The notes beneath the pieces were generated by a model. The model was given only the letters and a program-made list of their open reading frames with translations. It searched no databases and was not told the DNA's origin. This document shows, piece by piece, positions 9,101 through 12,390 of a DNA stretch of 12,390 nt (positions are counted from its first letter, which is position 1; each line of letters starts with the position of its first letter). The position numbers were made by a program, and so were the translations under genes. Origin of the DNA: Pseudomonadota bacterium. GTDB lineage: Bacteria > Pseudomonadota > Gammaproteobacteria > Pseudomonadales > Azotimanducaceae. Location: contig JAQBYL010000075.1 in assembly GCA_027622495.1 (NCBI GenBank), forward strand, positions 1 through 12,390, written 5' to 3'.

Positions 9101-9558
9101 ACCGGCCCGTCGTTGAGGAGGGTTTCGATCGCGGAACGATCAGTCCCGGCGACGCTTGCCAGGGTAGGGATGCCCGCATTCTGCGCGGCCTGCAAGGCGC
9201 TGCGCTTGTTTCCGAACAGTTCCAGTTGATCGGCAGTGGGCCCTACGAACACCAGGCCCGCAGCCACACAGGCACGGGCCAGATCGGGATTTTCGCTTAA
9301 GAAGCCATAGCCGGGGTGGATCGCGTCGCATCCTACCGCCACCGCCGCATCGATCATGCCCTGCACATCAAGGTACGCGGCAACCCCCTCGGTGGTCAGC
9401 GCAACCGCTTCGTCGGCGCGATGCACGTGCAGAGATTCGGCTTCGTCGGTGGCGAAACACGCGACACTGGTAATGTTCATCTCAGTGGCGGCACGGGCAA
9501 TGCGAATGGCGATTTCGCCCCGATTGGCAATGAACAGACGGCGAATGGCCTTAACCAC
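6133..9558 (-). CDS. Single-chain biotin-dependent acyl-CoA carboxylase (biotin carboxylase-BCCP-carboxyltransferase)
   Basis: All catalytic parts of an acyl-CoA carboxylase are on one 1141-aa chain. The biotin carboxylase (about 1-460) has FIANRGEIAIRI, the ATP-grasp loop GGGGRGM (160-166), GERDCSLQRRHQK (223-235) and EANPRLQVEHTITE (288-301). A poorly conserved linker (about 465-535) leads to the biotin carrier domain (about 538-608), where Lys573 in MESMKMEHE is the biotinylation site. The carboxyltransferase (about 620-1141) has GTQGGQNHRKTDRM, GRCFAGNASLLG and, in its second half, PRHLGGAID, DTPGIMVGPEIEKTA and RKAYGLGAIAMAGG. Acetyl-, propionyl- and methylcrotonyl-CoA carboxylases usually split these parts over two or more subunits; single-chain long-chain acyl-CoA carboxylases of about this size are known in mycobacteria and some proteobacteria. 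Substrate is not predictable. The start is GTG 9558 with AAGGAG 5 bases upstream. It is the first gene of the minus-strand operon. Confidence 0.95.
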   Translation of the reverse strand: MVKAIRRLFIANRGEIAIRIARAATEMNITSVACFATDEAESLHVHRADEAVALTTEGVAAYLDVQGMIDAAVAVGCDAIHPGYGFLSENPDLARACVAAGLVFVGPTADQLELFGNKRSALQAAQNAGIPTLASVAGTDRSAIETLLNDGPVIIKALAGGGGRGMRTVNDLQKLDGALTAAKREAAAAFGNGEVFVERYLPRTRHIEVQIVGDGQGGVIHLGERDCSLQRRHQKIVEIAPAPELGHAQRRALFDAALTLARSVNYRSLGTFEFLVDTEPDGPIAFIEANPRLQVEHTITEAVTGIDLVCTQLAIAAGRPLADLNLVYAPRGCAVQLRINMERMSSSGDAVPTGGLITAFEPAAGPGVRVDSFGYAGYATSARYDSLLAKLIVHANGDLQAVLGKAYRALAEFRIDGVQTNREYLQNLLLHPQVTAGKLYTRLIDDAVSELTTAFAHPVLYRRQDLEASAQAVQHDPARSSQSGDPRRSGRAGASLASRDPLAVLQFGQSQNATGLIQSANQGAKTTTPTGLAAPDGTIALAAPLQGTVISLTVQIGESVATGQVVAIMESMKMEHEVRADSSGTVHSLGTNAGETLYEGYPLLYLTPGEVDTRIDVGAEAVDPDYIRPDLAEVLDRQYKARDEYRPEAVAKRHSRGFRTARENVEHLCDPGTFVEYGALVLAAQRRRRSIDDLIEKTAADGMITGVGAINGDLFDEPANRSVVMAYDYMVLAGTQGGQNHRKTDRMIDVAHNGRMPMVLFAEGGGGRPGDTDGIGGEGTRTFARFATLSGLVPMIGITTGRCFAGNASLLGCCDTIIATEKANIGMGGPAMIEGGGLGIYAPEDIGPMSVQVPNGVVDILVKDEAEAVACAKRYLSYFQGSTKTWSENDQRVMRHIVPENRLRVYEIRDIIATIADKDSVLELRAGFGHGMVTALIRVEGRALGVIANNPRHLGGAIDADASDKGARFMQLCDAFDIPLLYLCDTPGIMVGPEIEKTALVRHSSRMFVTGANLSVPFFTIVIRKAYGLGAIAMAGGSYKTPMFTVSWPTGEFGGMGLEGSVKLGYRNDLAAIEDPQERAAKYEQMVARAYETGKALNYGSLFSVDDTIDPKDSRWWLSNLLKSIRLEPRSGKKRPAIDPW

Positions 9559-9563
9559 GGGCT

Positions 9564-9569
9564 CTCCTT
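9564..9569 (-). promoter_or_regulatory. Ribosome-binding site of the carboxylase gene
   Basis: AAGGAG on the minus strand lies 5 bases before the GTG at 9558. It supports this unusual start codon for the carboxylase. Confidence 0.7.
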
Positions 9570-9664
9570 GGGATTTCCTTAAGCGAAGATATTGACGCGG
9601 CCCCTGGCGTGCGTAAAGCCGTCCTGCCCGGATCGCACCGATTGCTGCAATTTCTTACATTTCA

Positions 9665-9694
9665 ATCACAGCGATTTGCCGGCGGTTCTGTGAT
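9665..9694. promoter_or_regulatory. Inverted repeat, possible operator of the carboxylase operon
   Basis: ATCACAG (9665-9671) and CTGTGAT (9688-9694) are perfect 7-bp inverted arms separated by 16 bases. The site is 107-136 bases upstream of the carboxylase start. A dimeric regulator is possible; no family can be assigned, and 7-bp arms can arise by chance. Confidence 0.3.
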
Positions 9695-9728
9695 GCTTTC
9701 GTAATCCGAAGCGTGGAGGAGATCACAC

Positions 9729-9782
9729 ATGTTGAACGACTTGATCGAATCCGGCTCGTACTGGACGAAAACGACATGCTGA
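9729..9782 (+). CDS. Possible 17-aa small ORF with strong ribosome-binding site
   Basis: ATG at 9729 follows GGAGGAG (9715-9721) with about 7-9 bases of spacing and encodes a 17-residue peptide (MLNDLIESGSYWTKTTC) before TGA. No family is recognised. The good Shine-Dalgarno makes it noteworthy in an otherwise non-coding stretch. It could be a leader peptide, the start of a decayed gene, or chance. An overlapping GTG-started frame from 9713 to 10063 has no recognisable protein character. Confidence 0.2.
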   Translation: MLNDLIESGSYWTKTTC

Positions 9783-10043
9783 CGATGGGCGCGGCTGGCG
9801 CGTTAGCAGCACTGATTGAAAAACCCGGGGCAGGTAGTAAGAACAGTGATTCAACAGGCCATCCAACCTGTAAAAATAATCGACACCATCAGGCAGTTGA
9901 TGGGTTCTGTTCTGATCTCGCCTCGGTTTTCTCTAAGTCTCTGTTTTTTTGGCAGAAAATACACTTTGAACCAAGCCAATCGGCTCCCGGTCAGCGTGCC
10001 CCTGTCAAGGAAACTTACATCTGCCATGCACTGCGGGTGGGGG

Positions 10044-10062
10044 TAGCTTCAGGAAGAAGCTA
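10044..10062. promoter_or_regulatory. Inverted repeat upstream of the sigma-54-like promoter
   Basis: TAGCTTC-AGGAA-GAAGCTA is a perfect 7-bp-arm inverted repeat. Its centre (10053) is about 76 bases upstream of the predicted transcription start near 10129, within the range where sigma-54 activator sites can lie. No T-run follows on either strand, so it is not an intrinsic terminator. An activator-binding role is inference. Confidence 0.35.
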
Positions 10063-10079
10063 AGTTATTGAAAAATATG

Positions 10080-10095
10080 ACTTATAAGTTACTTA
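10080..10095. promoter_or_regulatory. Overlapping AT-rich palindromes upstream of the RTX promoter
   Basis: ACTTATAAGT (10080-10089) is a perfect 10-bp palindrome and overlaps AAGTTACTT (10087-10095), palindromic around its central base. TAAGTTA occurs at 10061 and again at 10085. The cluster lies directly upstream of the sigma-54-like element and could be a protein-binding site; this is inference. Confidence 0.25.
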
Positions 10096-10102
10096 CATTA
10101 AC

Positions 10103-10118
10103 TGGCATGCGCATTGCA
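10103..10118 (+). promoter_or_regulatory. Sigma-54 (RpoN) type -24/-12 promoter of the RTX gene
   Basis: TGGCATGCGCATTGCA matches the sigma-54 consensus TGGCACG-N4-TTGCA at every fixed position except one (T for C in the sixth base). The essential GG and GC are separated by exactly 10 bases. The predicted start of transcription is about 10129, giving a leader of roughly 36 bases before the ATG at 10166. The spacing and orientation fit the RTX gene. Confidence 0.6.
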
Positions 10119-10154
10119 ATTTTGCATACCGCAGATCAAATAAAACGATCCAAT

Positions 10155-10159
10155 GGGAG
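10155..10159 (+). promoter_or_regulatory. Ribosome-binding site of the RTX gene
   Basis: GGGAG lies 6 bases before ATG 10166. It confirms this start rather than an internal one. Confidence 0.75.
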
Positions 10160-10165
10160 AAACTC

Positions 10166-12316
10166 ATGACATTTTTGGATTTGACCCTTGGGGATGACTT
10201 TGCACCAAACATTTATGTTTGGCGTTCGTCGTACCAGGCGGGTGTGGACGTGGTCCACGGCCTTCTGGGTGACGATACGATTGGCGGTCATCCCGATAAC
10301 CGACTCGACGGAGATATTTTCTTCGGCGAAGAAGGCAACGACTTCCTGTTCGGCCGCGGCGGCGCGGATATGCTGGACGGCGGCGAAGATGACGACCTGA
10401 TCTATGGCGACTCGCACGACGGTAGCGAACTGTTCACCGACCGCGCGGACACCATCATAGGTGGGTCTGGCAATGACACCATGTTTGGTCAGGGCGGCAA
10501 CGACAGCATTGCTGGCGGTGCGGGCCATGACCTTGCTACTGGTGGAACCGGCAACGATACGATGACCGGCGACGGCATTTTCGATGCGGGCGGCAATGAC
10601 ACCCTCAGCGGTGACAGTGGCCACGACTCCATCAGCGGCCGTTCCGGGCACGACCTCCTGACGGGTGGTAGCGGTAGCGACACCATTTCCGGCGGCCATG
10701 GTAATGACACTATAGATGGCGGTACCGAAGCTGACCTGATCACGGGTGGTTTTGACCACGACCTGATCGAAGGTGGTGACGGCAACGACACCATTTTCGG
10801 TGACGAATCTTCCCTTCTGCTTGCGCATTTGGGTGGCAATGACACCATCACCGCCGGTGCAGGCGATGACTCAGTTGTTGGTGGCGTAGGTCACGACGAC
10901 ATGAACGGTCAGGCCGGTAACGACACCATGCAGGGTAACGATGGCATGGACACGATGCTCGGCGAAGACGGCAACGACATCCTCTGGGGTGGCAAGCACG
11001 CTGACTACATGAACGGTGGTGCCGATCACGACGCGATGCGCGGTGAAGACGGCAGCGACACCATGATGGGCGAAGGCGGCCGTGACTTCCTGGCCGGTGG
11101 CCGCGGTACCGATCTGATGACCGGTGGCGATGACAATGACCGCCTGGAAGGTGGTGCTGGTAGTGACACCATCGATGGTGACGCTGGCGCTGACATCATC
11201 ACAGGTGATGACGGTCGTGACTCACTGAACGGTGGCGACGGCAATGACCTGATCTACGGTAACGCTCAAGCTGACCGCATCTACGGTGAAGCTGGCGACG
11301 ACGTGATCTTCGCTGACAACGATCCTTCAGTAAGCAACCCTCCGCAGAACGAAGGCGGGGCTGACTACGTCGATGCCGGAACAGGCGACGACTGGGTTGA
11401 TGCTGGCGAATTTGCTGACCGTGTACTCGGTCGTGAAGGCAACGACACCATCTTCGGTAAAAGCGGTGCGGATACCTTGAGAGGTCATGAAGGCGACGAC
11501 TCCATCGACGGTGGCGACCATGCGGACGACATCATGGGTGGCGACGGCATGGACACCCTGCTTGGTTCAGCTGGAAGTGACACGATCCTCGGTAACTCTG
11601 ATAACGACTACATCAGTGGTGGTGATGATCGTGACTACCTGCATGGCAACAATGGCGACGACATGATCCACGGCGATGAAGCTGCGGACACCATCCATGG
11701 TGATGCGGGCCAGGACTACCTGAGAGGCAACGACGGCGACGACTACGTTCAAGGTAACGAAGGCGATGACGTGGTTCATGGCGATGATGGCGATGACGTG
11801 CTGGAAGGTAACGACGGCGCCGACTACGTCAACGGTAACGATGGCGATGACTACGTCTCGGGTAACGATGGCGACGACCTTCTGCACGGCGAACTCGGTT
11901 TTGACATGTTGTCAGGTGGTAACGGCGACGACACCATCGACGGCGGAACCGGCCGGGATACCCTCACGGGTGGTAATGGCGACGACGTGTTGACCGGTAG
12001 TTTTGGTGGCGACGACTTCGTCTACTCGGCTCTGGCCGGCAGCGACGATGGCGATGACACCATCACTGACTTCAGCATGGCTAACCAGGATGTCGTTCTG
12101 ATTGACGGTGTCACCGATGGTGAAGTTGGTGTTGCTGAATCCGACGTCAACCTTGATGGCCTGGCGGATACGGTTCTGACGATAAACGGAGGCTCGATTG
12201 TGCTTCTGGGTATCAACAGTGGCGATCCAGCCTTCCCGTTCACCTCTGTTGCGCAGATCAACGGAAACGCAGGTTACGACGCGATCGACACCGACAGCGA
12301 TCCGATGTTCCCGTAA
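10166..12316 (+). CDS. RTX (hemolysin-type calcium-binding repeat) protein, probable type I secretion substrate
   Basis: The 716-aa product is almost entirely glycine/aspartate-rich nonapeptides of the GGxGxDxUx type, which bind calcium and fold into parallel beta-rolls outside the cell. I count 54 regular nine-residue units plus five longer ones between residues 40 and 610. Residues 1-39 hold no signal peptide or enzymatic domain. Residues 611-716 form a C-terminal cap (DDTITDF...DVVLIDG, ending DPMFP) with no Lys, Arg, His or Cys, consistent with the uncleaved C-terminal secretion signal used by type I ABC exporters. The whole protein is strongly acidic and appears cysteine-free. No protease, lipase or toxin domain is seen, so the role may be structural, adhesive or calcium-buffering; this is inference. 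No exporter genes lie in the window. Upstream is a sigma-54-like promoter and downstream a strong terminator, so the gene looks monocistronic. Confidence 0.95.
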   Translation: MTFLDLTLGDDFAPNIYVWRSSYQAGVDVVHGLLGDDTIGGHPDNRLDGDIFFGEEGNDFLFGRGGADMLDGGEDDDLIYGDSHDGSELFTDRADTIIGGSGNDTMFGQGGNDSIAGGAGHDLATGGTGNDTMTGDGIFDAGGNDTLSGDSGHDSISGRSGHDLLTGGSGSDTISGGHGNDTIDGGTEADLITGGFDHDLIEGGDGNDTIFGDESSLLLAHLGGNDTITAGAGDDSVVGGVGHDDMNGQAGNDTMQGNDGMDTMLGEDGNDILWGGKHADYMNGGADHDAMRGEDGSDTMMGEGGRDFLAGGRGTDLMTGGDDNDRLEGGAGSDTIDGDAGADIITGDDGRDSLNGGDGNDLIYGNAQADRIYGEAGDDVIFADNDPSVSNPPQNEGGADYVDAGTGDDWVDAGEFADRVLGREGNDTIFGKSGADTLRGHEGDDSIDGGDHADDIMGGDGMDTLLGSAGSDTILGNSDNDYISGGDDRDYLHGNNGDDMIHGDEAADTIHGDAGQDYLRGNDGDDYVQGNEGDDVVHGDDGDDVLEGNDGADYVNGNDGDDYVSGNDGDDLLHGELGFDMLSGGNGDDTIDGGTGRDTLTGGNGDDVLTGSFGGDDFVYSALAGSDDGDDTITDFSMANQDVVLIDGVTDGEVGVAESDVNLDGLADTVLTINGGSIVLLGINSGDPAFPFTSVAQINGNAGYDAIDTDSDPMFP
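10283..11995 (+). repeat. Tandem 27-bp coding repeats (RTX nonapeptides)
   Basis: These bases encode residues 40-610 of the RTX protein, mostly in register with a 27-bp period. Five units carry insertions: residues 49-62, 81-98, 135-148, 212-229 and 383-403. The run from residue 404 to 610 is an unbroken series of 23 units. Between 11726 and 11887 adjacent units are nearly identical at DNA level (GGTAACGATGGCGATGAC and close variants), suggesting recent duplication or homogenisation. Confidence 0.9.
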
Positions 12317-12342
12317 CCACGCAGTAGCTTTCAAAGCAACTC

Positions 12343-12372
12343 AAAGGCGCGCCGTAAGGCGCGCCTTTTTTT
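12343..12372 (+). terminator. Rho-independent terminator of the RTX gene
   Basis: AAAGGCGCGCC pairs perfectly with GGCGCGCCTTT around a GTAA loop, giving an 11-bp stem merged into a run of seven T. It begins 26 bases after the RTX stop codon. Confidence 0.95.
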
Positions 12373-12374
12373 GT

Positions 12375-12390
12375 GCGCCAGGCATGGCGC
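12375..12390. other. Small hairpin at the window edge
   Basis: GCGCCA-GGCA-TGGCGC can form a 6-bp stem with a 4-base loop just after the terminator. The window ends here, so any larger structure, T-run or downstream gene cannot be judged. Confidence 0.3.

Larger units (their letters stand above)
9559..10165. other. 607-bp divergent intergenic region
   Basis: This stretch separates the carboxylase operon (minus) from the RTX gene (plus) and must hold promoters for both. It becomes AT-rich after about 10060. On the plus side it contains a near-consensus sigma-54 element, a 7-bp-arm inverted repeat and overlapping short palindromes. On the carboxylase side it contains an inverted repeat with 7-bp arms, but I see no convincing sigma-70 promoter pair for the operon. 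A 17-codon ORF with a good ribosome-binding site lies in the middle. Confidence 0.8.

Noticed and set aside
8668..9300. 210-aa plus-strand frame opposite the carboxylase
   Set aside because: It lies wholly antisense to the well-conserved biotin carboxylase domain and shows no family features; long antisense frames are common in GC-rich genes.
9940..9950. T-run (TTTTTTT) as a terminator in the intergenic region
   Set aside because: No stable GC-rich stem directly precedes it on the plus strand.
9713..10063. 116-aa plus-strand frame in the intergenic region starting at GTG
   Set aside because: No recognisable domain, composition like translated non-coding DNA, and its C-terminal half runs through the AT-rich and hairpin region. 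The ribosome-binding site better fits the ATG at 9729.
10136..10828. 230-aa minus-strand frame opposite the RTX gene
   Set aside because: Its Val/Ala/Ile-rich repetitive product mirrors the 27-bp repeats of the RTX gene on the other strand.
11567..11887. 106-aa minus-strand hydrophobic frame opposite the RTX repeats
   Set aside because: It looks like a membrane protein only because Asp codons read as Val/Ile on the reverse strand; it is a repeat shadow.
10283..11995. CRISPR-like regular repeats
   Set aside because: The 27-bp period is continuous with no unique spacers, stays in one reading frame and encodes RTX nonapeptides.

Overview
The window looks like a piece of a moderately GC-rich (high-50s percent by eye) Gram-negative chromosome, most likely a proteobacterium and plausibly a marine gammaproteobacterium. 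This rests on gene content: a branched-chain-type 2-oxoacid dehydrogenase E2, a long run of acyl-CoA-type genes, and a type I-secreted RTX protein. No rRNA, tRNA, CRISPR array or insertion sequence is visible.

Layout. (1) Positions 2-1213, plus strand: the 3' part of a dihydrolipoamide acyltransferase (E2) gene, cut by the window edge inside its lipoyl domain. (2) Positions 9558 down to 1227, minus strand: five closely spaced co-directional genes, probably one operon. In transcription order they are a single-chain biotin-dependent acyl-CoA carboxylase (BC-BCCP-CT, 1141 aa), a SnoaL/NTF2-like small protein, a fused aminoglycoside-phosphotransferase-like/P-loop kinase, an acyl-CoA-dehydrogenase-fold flavoprotein of the class D monooxygenase type, and a fused PyrD-PyrK-like flavin/iron-sulfur oxidoreductase. 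Gaps are 10, 5, 46 and 72 bases. The operon converges on the E2 gene with a 13-base gap. (3) Positions 9559-10165: a 607-base divergent intergenic region with inverted repeats, a possible 17-codon leader ORF and a near-consensus sigma-54 promoter. (4) Positions 10166-12316, plus strand: a 716-aa protein made almost wholly of RTX nonapeptide repeats, followed by a strong intrinsic terminator.

How the genes may work together (inference): the minus-strand set combines CoA-thioester carboxylation, a flavin-dependent oxygenase or dehydrogenase, a SnoaL-fold protein, a small-molecule kinase and an NAD(P)H-linked FMN/FAD/2Fe-2S oxidoreductase. This is the composition of a catabolic or tailoring pathway, and I cannot name its substrate. 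The E2 gene next door suggests branched-chain or other short acyl-CoA metabolism nearby. The RTX gene appears separately regulated and its product is probably exported by a type I system encoded elsewhere.
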